Assembly: GCA_030430165.1 (NCBI GenBank)
Contig: JAUIGL010000014.1
Span: 26,692 to 90,691, forward strand
Reading direction: 5' to 3'
DNA length: 64,000 bases
From: a bacterium
GTDB lineage: Bacteria > Desulfobacterota > Binatia > HRBIN30 > CADEER01
A program made the position numbers and the translations under genes. Under the pieces are notes generated by a model, which was given only the letters and a program-made list of their open reading frames with translations, was not told where the DNA came from and searched no databases. Below are positions 1-9,909 of this stretch, in pieces (the stretch's first letter is position 1; every line of letters starts with the position of its first letter).

Positions 1-2062
1 GCAATGCCGCTCGCACCACGTCGTCGGCGACCGTGCCCTGCTCGTCATCCCAGACACCTTCGAGAAAGTTGCAGATACAAACCAGGCAATTGTGATCGAA
101 CAGGTCCTTCCCGTGATCCGGGCGTCGCATCGAGTTCGAGATCTCGAGGTAGCGCCGGCCGATGCGGAAGGAAATGCCGGAGTACGCGAACATCGCCGCG
201 AAGCCGCTGTACAGGCCGATCACCTGGTCCGGAACCGCTGCCGGGTCGGTCTGGTTGAGCAAATAGACCGCCCGCGTGTAATCGAAGACCAGTCGGGTCG
301 GATCGCTCGTCGACTGAGCCTTGATGCGCGGGTAGAGGGCCAGGATGTGGTCGCGATAGCGGTCGTCGCGACGTCCGCCAAACCACGAGGCGGGCAGATA
401 GCCGCGGGCAAAGATCGACGCGAGCTCGCGAGCGCAGCGTAAACCCGCCACCAGCTTGCTGCGCGGCGGCGGATCGCCGAGGTACGCAAGCGACTGATCG
501 AAGTGCTCCATCGCCTCGGTCAGCCTGCCCGTGTTCATCAAGGCCAGGCCGATATTGCGCTCGAGCAGCGCCTTCTTGGCGGGGTCGCCGCCGCTGCCGT
601 GGAGGCGCAGGTAGACCTGTGAAGCATCGCGAAAGAAGCTCAGCGCTTCGCTCGAGGCGGCGGCTCGAGCGGCTTCCTCCCCGGCTTTGAAGAGATACTC
701 TTCCGCCTTGGCGAGGTCCTCGGCCCGCGAATAGTGGTAGGCCAGCATGCCGTGGAAGTCGGCAATACGAGTGGCAAAGACGGTTTCGATCGCCGCAGCG
801 ACGCGGGCATGCAATGCGCGTCGCTTTTCGGGCTCGATCGAATCGTAGATCGTCTCCTGCACCAGGGCGTGGCGGAAGACGAGCTCGACCTCGCTGGCGA
901 ATGTGACTCTCGCGTGCGCCGCCGTGCGGCGAGTCTTGCGTCGAATCAGAATCCCGCGGCCCTCTAGCGAGCTCAGAACTTCCGCGAGGTCTGTGCCGGT
1001 TACCACTTCTTCCAGGATTCGACCGAGAAACCCTCGACCGATCACGGCGCCGGCTTCGAGGATTCGATTCGCAGCCGGATCGAGGTGCCGCGTGCGCGCC
1101 GCAATCAGCTCGCCGACTGTGGTCGGTAGCGCCACCTGGTCGATGTCGCCGGCAACGTGCGCCCGCCCGTCGCGAACCACGACCACGCCCTGGTCGACGA
1201 GCGACCGCAACACCTCCTCGACGAAGAACGGATTCCCCTCCGAACACTCGGCGATGAAAGACGCGTGCAAGTCGTCGCTTGCCGAGCCGAGTAGATTGCC
1301 GGCGAGCTCGACCGTGCGGTCCTTGTCGAGCGGATGCAGTCGGATCAGTCGATGCTGCAGTGGATACTGGGTTCGCGCCACCTCGAGAATGCGCTGCCCG
1401 GTCTCGACCTGCTCCGGTCTGAAGGCGTTGACGAACAGGATCGGCTGCTCGTTCACCAGGCGGAGGAGAACCTCCAGCATCCGTACCGAGGAGTGATCGG
1501 CCCAATGCAGATCTTCGAAGAAGAGCAACAGCGGTCGCTGCGCCGCCATGCGCTGCAACAGCAATCGCATACTGCGGAAGATCAAGCGCTCGAGGGCCTC
1601 GCCTTCGATCCCGGCCAGACGCTCGGCATACGCTCCGCCGGCTGAGAGCCCCATCATCGAGGCGACGAAAGGAACCAGCTCCTCGGCCTCCGAGCCGCAG
1701 AGGCTCTCGATCGCTTCCTCGAGGCACGCCAAGGCGTCCGCATCATCGGCGCCATCGGCGATCCCCGCCCAGCTGCGCAGGATATCCGAGAAGGGGTGGT
1801 AGCTGAGACTCCCGGCAACCGAGAGGGAGCGCGCCACCAGCAAGCGAACCTCCGCCATACGCGGATCGGTCAACGCCTCGCGAACCAACCGCGACTTGCC
1901 CATGCCGGCCTTGCCGACCAAGGTGACGATCCCGCCTTCGCCGTCCAGCAACCGGCTGATGCGCGACTGCAGGACTTCGAGCTCGGCAGCGCGGCCGACC
2001 ATCGGCGACAGGGACTCCAGTCCCGAGCCGCTCCACGCCCCGTCGCTGCTAACCGTTTCCAT
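1..2062 (-). CDS. AAA_16-type signalling ATPase (C-terminus beyond window)
   Basis: A continuous reading frame runs on the minus strand from an ATG at 2062 to the window edge with no stop, giving at least 687 residues. Residues about 28-35 (MVGRAAEL) open an AAA_16 module, the Walker A is GKAGMGKS at residues 50-57, and a Walker B-like LLLFFEDLHWAD lies near residue 180. The rest is helical and alanine-rich, with TPR-like repeats (LEEAIESL, EALSFFRDASQVYL). This is the architecture of large ATP-binding regulators (LAL/MalT-like or cyclase-associated AAA proteins). No effector domain is visible before the edge, so the output is unknown. The start was chosen because it is the only ATG upstream of the conserved VGR motif and lies just inside the divergent promoter region. 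It is related to the ATPase at 7816-9630. Confidence 0.85.
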   Translation of the reverse strand, partial: METVSSDGAWSGSGLESLSPMVGRAAELEVLQSRISRLLDGEGGIVTLVGKAGMGKSRLVREALTDPRMAEVRLLVARSLSVAGSLSYHPFSDILRSWAGIADGADDADALACLEEAIESLCGSEAEELVPFVASMMGLSAGGAYAERLAGIEGEALERLIFRSMRLLLQRMAAQRPLLLFFEDLHWADHSSVRMLEVLLRLVNEQPILFVNAFRPEQVETGQRILEVARTQYPLQHRLIRLHPLDKDRTVELAGNLLGSASDDLHASFIAECSEGNPFFVEEVLRSLVDQGVVVVRDGRAHVAGDIDQVALPTTVGELIAARTRHLDPAANRILEAGAVIGRGFLGRILEEVVTGTDLAEVLSSLEGRGILIRRKTRRTAAHARVTFASEVELVFRHALVQETIYDSIEPEKRRALHARVAAAIETVFATRIADFHGMLAYHYSRAEDLAKAEEYLFKAGEEAARAAASSEALSFFRDASQVYLRLHGSGGDPAKKALLERNIGLALMNTGRLTEAMEHFDQSLAYLGDPPPRSKLVAGLRCARELASIFARGYLPASWFGGRRDDRYRDHILALYPRIKAQSTSDPTRLVFDYTRAVYLLNQTDPAAVPDQVIGLYSGFAAMFAYSGISFRIGRRYLEISNSMRRPDHGKDLFDHNCLVCICNFLEGVWDDEQGTVADDVVRAAL

Positions 2063-2194
2063 CCATTCCCATCGCTCGTTCCGCCACCATGCATCCCTAT
2101 CGTGGCATCTACCTAGGGGAAACTACGTGACCTTGGACGGAACCGTTGTTCATCCCTTGCGAACGCCAACGGGAAATCGCCCTACCAACGGTTC

Positions 2195-2225
2195 GTTCCA
2201 TTCAATGGAACAATTGTTCCATTGA
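2195..2225. promoter_or_regulatory. Palindromic operator with three GTTCCATT half-sites
   Basis: The divergent intergenic region holds GTTCCATT at 2195-2202, its reverse complement AATGGAAC at 2204-2211 and GTTCCATT again at 2216-2223. Half-sites two and three form a perfect 24-bp palindrome (2202-2225), and half-sites one and two form a second inverted repeat with a 1-bp spacer. This is the pattern of a dimeric repressor or activator binding site. It sits between the ATPase gene (start 2062) and the giant secreted protein (start near 2299-2344), so either or both could be controlled. The cognate regulator is not identifiable. Confidence 0.6.
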
Positions 2226-2298
2226 TTAGCACGCCCGCGATTAGGATCGTCTAAGGCTGTGGCAACACTCTGAAAATACTTGACTAGCATACCCGTGC

Positions 2299-5200
2299 GT
2301 GGTGAGCGTTGATGACCTGGCTGTAACCAGGACGAGCGAACGCGTGAACCGAAACAACCGATCGATATCCTTCATTCTGGCGACCGCGACGCTGACGCTT
2401 TTAACGGGCGGTGCGGCAGATCGGGCGCAAGCCGGCTGCGACATCATTCCTCCTGCGATCACGACCTTTCGTGGCAGCTTGGGGAGTGTCGACCGGCCCT
2501 TCGCGCGGCCCGGAGACTGGGTGAAGATCGCCCTCGACCCGGTGTGCGCGGCATCCTCGGCCGGCTTCGGCGCGGCTGCGAGCGACTCCGTGGTCACGGT
2601 GGTATTCAAGCCACTCGCCGGTGGCCTGAGCAACGTCATTGCCGTCTCGACCGACTGCGGCGCGGTCGACACCGCCAGCTGCGCGGCTCGCGCCGACGTC
2701 GACAGCGCCCGCTGCGTCAGCGTCAACGGCGCCCAGCTCGAAGGCCTGGAAGCAATCGACGCCGCGACCCTACGGGTTCGCTTCCCCGACAGCGACCTGG
2801 AGTTTCTACAGCCCGGCGACGACCTCACGCTGACCGGGCCGGTCGCCGTCGCCGTCACCGCGTCGGGCGAGCCGCTGCCGTGCGCGCTGGCGAGCTTGCG
2901 CTGCGACCAGACCCCGGGGCTCTCGGCCTGCATCGACGAGCTCTACGCGGCGAACGGAACCTGCAACGGCCAACCGCATCCGAGCTTCGTCGGCTTCACC
3001 GCGCTCCCGCCCTCGAACGACTATCAAGCGCTGTGCACCGACCCGGTTCCGCCGTGCACTGGTTCCGCCAACGAAGTGCGGTTCACCGTCGACGGCCGCG
3101 GAAACCTATTGATTCCAATGGACTGGCGGGGCGTGCGCGTCGACCGCGACGCGGTTCCAGTCGCCCGCCTGCTGCGCACCTCGAGCACGGTCGAGGCCTT
3201 CGAAGGCCGCGGCGAACCGATCCGGATTCCCACGCTCGACAGCCTGGCTTCGTACTCTCCCGAGGGGATCGAGCTGCCGCCCCTTTTCGACCCGCAAAGC
3301 GATCCCACCGACGACAGCAAGGCGACCTTCTTCGGCTCGACCGACGCCGAGGACACGGTGCTGCTCATCGAACGCCACCGCCAACCGGTCCATCAGTGCG
3401 ACAGCGGCATCAACCAGCAGCTGCCCTGCACCAATGACAGCCACTGCGCCGGCCAGACCTGCATCGAGCCGCTCTGCATTGGCGGGACCAACGAAGGCGC
3501 GTCCTGCAGCACGGACTTCGACTGTCCCGGCGGCGAGTGCGGTCCCGGCCTGTTCGACTTCTCGAGCCGACTGCTCGGCAGCACAGGCCCCGTGCTCTTG
3601 CGGCTGGACGCGTGCATCGGAGGCAGCAACCAACTCGCAAGCTGCACCGGCGACATCGATTGCCCGGGCGGACAGTGCGGCGCCTTTACCATGGCCGCTC
3701 TCGACCCGGTGCCGCTCGACGGCCTCAACCAGAGCGACACCTTGAGCGCGTTCGCAATGGAGGAGGCGATCGTCGACGACGACCTCAACGGCGACGGCGA
3801 CCAGACCGATCCGGTGGTCAAGATAGTCGACCGCGCCACCGGCACGATCGAAGCGATCGGAGACGGCGGCAGCGAAGCGCGCGCGGTCGCGCGAGTGCAA
3901 CAACCTCCTTTCAGCTTTGCCGCGCTCGCCGTCGACAACGACCTGATCGCTTTCCTCGAACCAGAGCCCTGGCAGGCGGCGTCGGACACCAACGACAACG
4001 GCCGCATCTTCGATACGATCTTGCGCGCCTATCGGCTGGACGCGGGGGAGGCGACCGATCCAGGCACACCCATCGCCGCCGACGGCGAGCCCCTGGTCGA
4101 CGAGCGGAGCCTGGCGATTTCCGACGGTCTCGTCTTCTTCCGCAGCTCCGAGGCCGCCAACGCGGCGCAAGTGACGACCCGCGTCAACGTCGATTCCGCA
4201 GGCAACCAGGCTACCGGCGGGAGCTTTGCCAGCGCCGTCCCCTCTCTGTCCGCCGACGGCAGGTTCGTCGCCTTCTCCAGCCACGCTACCAACCTGGTCG
4301 CCGGCGACACCAACAACGTCTTCGACATCTTCGTACGCGACCGCGAGCTCGGGACGACGACGCGAGTCAGCGTCGCCGCCGACGGCACCCAAGCGAATGG
4401 CTTCAGCCAGTTCGCTCCCTTTCTGTCTGCCGACGGACGTTTCGTCACCTTCTCGAGCAATGCCGGCAACCTGGTGCCCGGCGATACCAACGTGTGCCCG
4501 CCGGGCAGCGGCGGTTGGCCGGGATCGTGCGTCGACATTTTCGTCCACGATCGCGACGCCGACGAGGACGGCGTGTTCGACGAAACCGGCATCGGCGAGC
4601 GTGCCGTCGTGCGCGTCAGCGTCGCCTCCGACGGCACCGAGAGCAACGGGATTTCGTACAACGGCATCGGCAGCATCTCGCCGGACGGGCGCTTCGTCAC
4701 CTTCGGCAGCGACGCAGACAACCTGGTCTCGGGCGACGGCAACGGCGTGCGCGACGTGTTCATCCACGATCGCGATGCCGACGGCGACGGAATCTTCGAC
4801 GAAACCGGCGCCGGCGAGCGGGCCACCGTGCGCATCAGCGTCGACCCGGATGGCCTCGACGCCAACGGCGCCAGTCGCAACGCGACGACGTCCGCAGACG
4901 GGCGTTTTGTCGTTTTCCAGAGCGATGCCTGCAACCTGGTCCCCGGCGACTGCGTCACCAGCGGCGACATCAACGGAACCAGCGACATCTTTCTGCGCGA
5001 CCGCGACACCGATGAGGACGGGGTTTTCGACGAGCCGGGCCACAGCGAGACGGTGCTGGTAAGCAGGTCCCCCGCCGGCCTGCCCGGCAACGAGCAAAGC
5101 TTCGAAGGGCGGATCTCCGCCGACGGCAGCACCGTGGTCTTCGCCAGCCTCGCCAGCAACCTCGTCGCCGGCGACATCAACGGCTTCCGCGACGTTTTCG

Positions 5201-7779
5201 CCTACGACCGCACGAGCGGAGAAATCACCGCGCTGACGGTCGGCCCGGACGGCACTCTCGGAACCTCGAACTCGGGAAGCCCGGTACCGAGCGCCGACGG
5301 ACGGTTCGTGGCGTTCGACAGTCGAGCGCACAACCTGACTGCCGGCGTGCCCGGCAACATTCCCCGGACCTACCTGCACGACCGCCTGACCCGCCTCACC
5401 ACCCTGGTCAGCGTCAACCCTCTCGGCGAGGCAGCCAACGACTGGACCGGACCGCCACCGGCGATTTCGGCCGATGGCAGCGTCGTCGCCTTCGCGGCGA
5501 TCGCCACCGATCTGGTCGCCGGCGACACCAACGGCCAACCCGACATCTTCGTGCGCGCCCCCGCCACCGGCAGTGGCGATCTCACCGGCGACGGCGACGA
5601 CGCCGACACGCTGCTGCGCGTTCTCGACACGACGACCGGACCGCCGAGTACGCTGATCGACCTCTGCCCCGCCACCGGAGTCTCGGTCGCCGCCGGAAAC
5701 GCCGCGTTCCTGCGTCCCGAGTCGGCCGGCGAGACGCCAGCGCTCGCCGGTTGCCCGACAGCGACTCTGATCGACGGCGACCCCGACCTCAACGGCGACG
5801 GCGATACTGGCGACCAGGTGGTGCATTTCTGGAACGGCAGCAACATCGACAACCTAGGGCGCGCTGCCAGCGAGGTCGTTCTCTCCGACAGCTGGATCGC
5901 CGCCCTGGTGTCCGAGTCCGACGAGTCGGCCGCCAGCCTCAACGGCGACAGCGATGCCGACGATCTGGTCGTACAGGTTCATCCCGCCGGGCCCGGATCC
6001 TGGACCAACCTCGCACAGGCCGCCGAAACGATCGCTCTCGCCGGCGCGCGGGTGGCGTTCCTCACCGACGAGGAGGCCCAGGGCGACGGATCGCTCAACG
6101 ACGACGGCGATACCGACGACGCCGTAGTCCAGGTGTACGACGCCGACACCGACACTCTCACCAACGTCGCACAGGCCGCCGAGGAAGTCGTTCTCGGCAG
6201 CACCGGTCTGGTCGCTTTCCGCACCCTCGAGTCGGCCCAAGGGGTCGTGCCGCTCAACGGCGACGGCGATACCGACGACGGCGTGCTCCAGGTCTACGAC
6301 GCGGTCGCCGGACTGCTGCTCAACGGCCAACAGGCGGTCACCCCGTGTCGCCTCGAAGCCTGCGATCCGCGCATCCCCTACCGCGTCGGCAACGACACCG
6401 TGACCTTCCTCACGCTCGAAGCCGACCAGGGCGAAGACCTCAACGGCGACGGCGATCTCGGCGATCTGGTGCTGCAGGTCCTCAATGTTCGGCAAGCGTG
6501 CGACAACGGCGGTCCGGCCGGCGCATGCCACACCCTTGCCGCCGCCAGCGCGGGGATCTGCACCGACAGCGGCGAAGCCTGTGTCGACGACGACACCTGC
6601 CCCGCCGGTGACTGCTTCGTCCCGCCGGGCGGCTGCCTGCGCGATCTCGGTACGGCTTGCAACCCGATCAACGGCAGTCCCTGCTCGCCGGGCGTTCAAT
6701 TCTGCCAGCCGATCCTCGGTCAGCCGACGCAGGGCACCTGCGTGGCGATCGAGAACGCCTGCCAGAGCGACGCCGACTGCTCCACGCCGGCGTACTGCAG
6801 TCACGCGGGTCAGGAGTTCAACCGGCTGATGAATCCGCTCGGCAACGACGAGAGCGGCGACACCAGCTTCACCGGGTCCGGCCGCTGCAGCGAAGACCTG
6901 GGCACCGCCTGCACGGTCTCTTCGCAGTGCCAGCCAGACGAGGTCTGCGACGGCAGCAGCTGCCACCGCCAACACGGCGTGTGTGCCAGTGACGCCGATT
7001 GCCCGAGCGGCTCGGCATGCGTGCCGGAGTTGGTGCGGTCGACCGCGGCCGACAGCGACAACGACGAGCTGCCTGACGCGATCGACAACTGTCCTCGCGT
7101 TCCCAACATCATGCAGCACGACCTCGACGGCGACGGTACCGGCGACGCATGCGACGATCAGACTTGCGGCAACAGCATCCTCGAGCAGGGCGAAGAGTGC
7201 GATGACGGCAACACCATCCACGGCGACGGCTGCCAAGCCGACTGCACGCTCTTCGGCGAACCGATTGGCGCCGTCAAATTGGTGGTCAAAGACAAGGCCG
7301 CGAAGAACGAACGCAAGATCGTCTTCGTCTCCAAGGATCGTGCGCGTCTAATCGCGCCGAGCGGAATCGAACAGGATCCGACCACTGCTGCAGCGCGGCT
7401 GACCCTCGTCAACCAGGGGACCGGCGAGGAGGTCGAGATCGACCTTCCTGCGTCGCACTGGTTCGGCATCGGCAATCCGGCCGGAAGCAAAGGCTACAAG
7501 TACAAGGATCCGGCGGGCGACTCCGGCCCATGCAAGGTAGTGGTGATGAAACCCGGCAAGGTACTCAAGGCGGTTTGCCGCGGCGACATCGCCTTCACCC
7601 TCGACGAAGCGCAGCAGGGAGAGCTGCGGGTCGAGCTGGACCTTGGAGTGGGCGCGCAGGCGCTGCGGTTCTGCACGCGGTTCGGCGGCACCGTGATCAA
7701 GGACCGCCCGGCCCTGGACGGCAAAGTCGGCATCTTCAAGGCCAAGGGGGCGGCGGCGCCCCCATCCTGCTCACCCTGA
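2299..7779 (+). CDS. Giant secreted multi-repeat protein (PD40/TolB-like propeller, DxDGD repeats, Cys-rich repeats)
   Basis: About 1,826 residues. The frame opens with GTG at 2299, but GTG at 2344 gives a cleaner signal peptide (basic NRNNR, hydrophobic FILATATLTLL, then RAQA before GCD) and is probably the true start. Mid-protein there are repeated units of the type LSADGRFVAFSS...NLVxGDTN...DIFVRDR, which are PD40/TolB-like beta-propeller blades. They are interleaved with at least seven LNGDGDxxDxVVQV acidic repeats likely to bind calcium. Cysteine-rich modules of the type CxGGxNxGxxC...DCPGGxC occur near residues 380-460 and 1400-1560. A CDDGN...GDGC module (DUF4215-like) and a lysine-rich beta domain of about 170 residues close the protein. 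It is probably surface-exposed or extracellular; no catalytic motif is recognised. Confidence 0.85.
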   Translation: MVSVDDLAVTRTSERVNRNNRSISFILATATLTLLTGGAADRAQAGCDIIPPAITTFRGSLGSVDRPFARPGDWVKIALDPVCAASSAGFGAAASDSVVTVVFKPLAGGLSNVIAVSTDCGAVDTASCAARADVDSARCVSVNGAQLEGLEAIDAATLRVRFPDSDLEFLQPGDDLTLTGPVAVAVTASGEPLPCALASLRCDQTPGLSACIDELYAANGTCNGQPHPSFVGFTALPPSNDYQALCTDPVPPCTGSANEVRFTVDGRGNLLIPMDWRGVRVDRDAVPVARLLRTSSTVEAFEGRGEPIRIPTLDSLASYSPEGIELPPLFDPQSDPTDDSKATFFGSTDAEDTVLLIERHRQPVHQCDSGINQQLPCTNDSHCAGQTCIEPLCIGGTNEGASCSTDFDCPGGECGPGLFDFSSRLLGSTGPVLLRLDACIGGSNQLASCTGDIDCPGGQCGAFTMAALDPVPLDGLNQSDTLSAFAMEEAIVDDDLNGDGDQTDPVVKIVDRATGTIEAIGDGGSEARAVARVQQPPFSFAALAVDNDLIAFLEPEPWQAASDTNDNGRIFDTILRAYRLDAGEATDPGTPIAADGEPLVDERSLAISDGLVFFRSSEAANAAQVTTRVNVDSAGNQATGGSFASAVPSLSADGRFVAFSSHATNLVAGDTNNVFDIFVRDRELGTTTRVSVAADGTQANGFSQFAPFLSADGRFVTFSSNAGNLVPGDTNVCPPGSGGWPGSCVDIFVHDRDADEDGVFDETGIGERAVVRVSVASDGTESNGISYNGIGSISPDGRFVTFGSDADNLVSGDGNGVRDVFIHDRDADGDGIFDETGAGERATVRISVDPDGLDANGASRNATTSADGRFVVFQSDACNLVPGDCVTSGDINGTSDIFLRDRDTDEDGVFDEPGHSETVLVSRSPAGLPGNEQSFEGRISADGSTVVFASLASNLVAGDINGFRDVFAYDRTSGEITALTVGPDGTLGTSNSGSPVPSADGRFVAFDSRAHNLTAGVPGNIPRTYLHDRLTRLTTLVSVNPLGEAANDWTGPPPAISADGSVVAFAAIATDLVAGDTNGQPDIFVRAPATGSGDLTGDGDDADTLLRVLDTTTGPPSTLIDLCPATGVSVAAGNAAFLRPESAGETPALAGCPTATLIDGDPDLNGDGDTGDQVVHFWNGSNIDNLGRAASEVVLSDSWIAALVSESDESAASLNGDSDADDLVVQVHPAGPGSWTNLAQAAETIALAGARVAFLTDEEAQGDGSLNDDGDTDDAVVQVYDADTDTLTNVAQAAEEVVLGSTGLVAFRTLESAQGVVPLNGDGDTDDGVLQVYDAVAGLLLNGQQAVTPCRLEACDPRIPYRVGNDTVTFLTLEADQGEDLNGDGDLGDLVLQVLNVRQACDNGGPAGACHTLAAASAGICTDSGEACVDDDTCPAGDCFVPPGGCLRDLGTACNPINGSPCSPGVQFCQPILGQPTQGTCVAIENACQSDADCSTPAYCSHAGQEFNRLMNPLGNDESGDTSFTGSGRCSEDLGTACTVSSQCQPDEVCDGSSCHRQHGVCASDADCPSGSACVPELVRSTAADSDNDELPDAIDNCPRVPNIMQHDLDGDGTGDACDDQTCGNSILEQGEECDDGNTIHGDGCQADCTLFGEPIGAVKLVVKDKAAKNERKIVFVSKDRARLIAPSGIEQDPTTAAARLTLVNQGTGEEVEIDLPASHWFGIGNPAGSKGYKYKDPAGDSGPCKVVVMKPGKVLKAVCRGDIAFTLDEAQQGELRVELDLGVGAQALRFCTRFGGTVIKDRPALDGKVGIFKAKGAAAPPSCSP

Positions 7780-7815
7780 CCCGCGCGACTTGGCGTCTCC
7801 CTGCGACAAGACGCT

Positions 7816-9630
7816 CTAGAGATCCCAGGTCCGCGCGGTTCCCGGTTCCGCCACGTAGGTACAGAAGGTACCGGTGCGAATCGCCTGATCCAAATGCCGC
7901 GCGAGCTCCGGGTGGGCCTTGTGCAGCTTCTGGATTGCACGCGAGATCGATCGCGTAACGTTGACCCGCGCCCGTTCCGCGTCCGAGCCGGCGCGGCGAT
8001 CGCGGCCGCCCAAACCGGTGGCCGAGCTGATCTCGTGCACCAGGAACTCCATCTCTCGTTCGATCCGCCCGATGCTCCCCTGATCGTTGAATTGCCGAGC
8101 CTCGTCAAGGCTCGCCTCGAGCTCCTCGTAGCGTTGCTTGTAAGCCGCTTTCGCCTGCTGATCGAGTGCGCCGCCGGCGTCCCCGAGGCCCCTGCGCACG
8201 GCCGTCGACTCGTCGAAGCGCGGTCGCCCCGCAGCCGAACCGGAACTCGCGGCATTGCCGAGATGAACCACTTCGGTGACGTGAAGCGGCCGACCCGGAT
8301 GTCGGAGAAGGAACGCAATGTACGCGAGCCCCTTCGAGTCGCGCATGCGACAGGTACGTCCGCCGAAGGTTACCGTCCAGAACTCGCCCTCTCTGCGCAA
8401 ACTGGCGGCATCGGTCGCCGGGGGCGCCGGCGTTTTTCGATCCGCGCCAGGCGTGCCGCTCGCCGAGTCGGCGCCCGCACCGTCGCCCTGCTCCAACAGC
8501 CGCTCGAGCACCAGGGTCTGCACGAAGCGATGACTATCGGGCTCGCTGCCGTGCACCAGTATTCCGTGGCGCTCTGCCGCGCGCAGCGAAGCCAGGATCC
8601 CTTCGGCAGCCATGTCCTGCCCATCGCCTCCGCGCAGAGAGTCGGCGGAAAACTCGGCGCCCAGAGCCGCGGCGGAGGTCAGCACCGCGCGCTCCGCCAG
8701 CGACAGAGCCGCGAGACGTTGATCGATCAGCTCGGCGAGCTCGGGACTGATGAACAGCTCGTCTGGTCGCGGCCACGAATCTGCATCGGCAACGTTCGCA
8801 GCGTCGTCGATCTGGCGACCGAGCTCGCGCAGGAAGAGTGGATTTCCGCCCGTACGCCGCTGCAGGGAACTAGCGAACTCCGCCGGCGGTTCGCGATCGA
8901 GTAGCGTTGCCAGCAAGACACCGGTTGCGGCGGCATCCAGTCCGCTCAGCTCGAGCCGCTCGGTACCGGGATCGCGCATCGTCTCGACCACGGTCCGCGT
9001 CAGCTCGGCATTGGCGACGCCACTCGGCTCGCGAAAGGTTGCCGCCAACAGCAGCGGACGTTGGCGCTGTTCCTGCGCCAGGAACTGCAACAACACGAGC
9101 GATTGCGCATCGCTCCAGTGCAGGTCCTCGAGAATCAGGACGAGCGGCGACAACCGCGAATACTCATCGAGCAGGTGGGTAATCGCGTTGAAGACGCGGA
9201 AGCGCACAGCCGCACCGGTCGACTCCGCGGGCTGCGTCGCCGCGTCCGCGGACTGCGCAACCAATGCAGTCAGCTCGTTTGCGTGCGGCCCGACCAACGC
9301 GCGCAGTGTCGCTTCGTCGACCGCCCGCAGACACATCCGCACCAAACGGATCCACGGCCAGAGATCGGGCGCTCCCTCGCCTTCCCAACAACGCGACGAG
9401 AGAACGTTGACGCCTCGCCGGCGCGCCTCCTCGGCAAGCGCTTCGACCAGGCAAGTCTTGCCGATCCCGGCCTCGCCGACCAACCAGACCATCCGGCCGC
9501 GACCGGCCAGAACCTCAGCGAGCGCCTGCCGCAGTGACGACAACTCGCGATCCCGACCAGCGATCGCGACACCCTTGGAAGGGTAAGTCGGCGCTTCTCC
9601 CTCCTTGGAGGTCTCGTCCGAGGCAACCAT
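7816..9630 (-). CDS. AAA_16-type ATPase with C-terminal regulator-like domain
   Basis: 604 residues. An AAA_16 module starts near residue 24 (IAGRDREL), with Walker A GEAGIGKT at residues 52-59 and Walker B-like LVLILEDLHWSD near residue 165. An arginine/leucine-rich helical region follows. After about residue 405 there is a domain beginning GEFWTVTFGGRTCRMRDSKG and continuing AYIAFLLRHPGR, which recurs in bacterial AAA/LuxR-like regulators and often reads as a winged-helix-like module. A basic, helical tail (SISRAIQKLHKAHPELARHLDQ) completes it. The gene is convergent with the giant secreted protein, 36 nt away, and shares ancestry with the ATPase at the window's left edge. The two may be paralogous regulators of the gene between them; that link is inference. 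Confidence 0.85.
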   Translation of the reverse strand: MVASDETSKEGEAPTYPSKGVAIAGRDRELSSLRQALAEVLAGRGRMVWLVGEAGIGKTCLVEALAEEARRRGVNVLSSRCWEGEGAPDLWPWIRLVRMCLRAVDEATLRALVGPHANELTALVAQSADAATQPAESTGAAVRFRVFNAITHLLDEYSRLSPLVLILEDLHWSDAQSLVLLQFLAQEQRQRPLLLAATFREPSGVANAELTRTVVETMRDPGTERLELSGLDAAATGVLLATLLDREPPAEFASSLQRRTGGNPLFLRELGRQIDDAANVADADSWPRPDELFISPELAELIDQRLAALSLAERAVLTSAAALGAEFSADSLRGGDGQDMAAEGILASLRAAERHGILVHGSEPDSHRFVQTLVLERLLEQGDGAGADSASGTPGADRKTPAPPATDAASLRREGEFWTVTFGGRTCRMRDSKGLAYIAFLLRHPGRPLHVTEVVHLGNAASSGSAAGRPRFDESTAVRRGLGDAGGALDQQAKAAYKQRYEELEASLDEARQFNDQGSIGRIEREMEFLVHEISSATGLGGRDRRAGSDAERARVNVTRSISRAIQKLHKAHPELARHLDQAIRTGTFCTYVAEPGTARTWDL

Positions 9631-9909
9631 GGTCAGTCATCGGTCTCGCCCGAGGGACCCCATCACCGACTCCCCCGAACTACGGATCCATCCCCCAAAA
9701 AAGTTAACCTAGCGGCCGACTAGCTGATGAATCCACTTAGGTCAGCCGTCGGCGCGAAATCAAGAGCGATCCGAGCGCTTCCCTCTACACGAAGGTGCAC
9801 AGCCGCATAGGGGTAAACACGTATGCGCGTCGTCTATCCCAAACCCGGCCAACGGGGCGGCCGGATTCTTGTGGCGTTCGGCGCACCCTTGGGAGTATCG
9901 TCGAGACAA

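Noticed and set aside
45..1727. 560-codon minus-strand ORF in another frame
   Set aside because: Arginine-rich, repetitive composition; the true frame is the AAA_16 ATPase that runs off the window.
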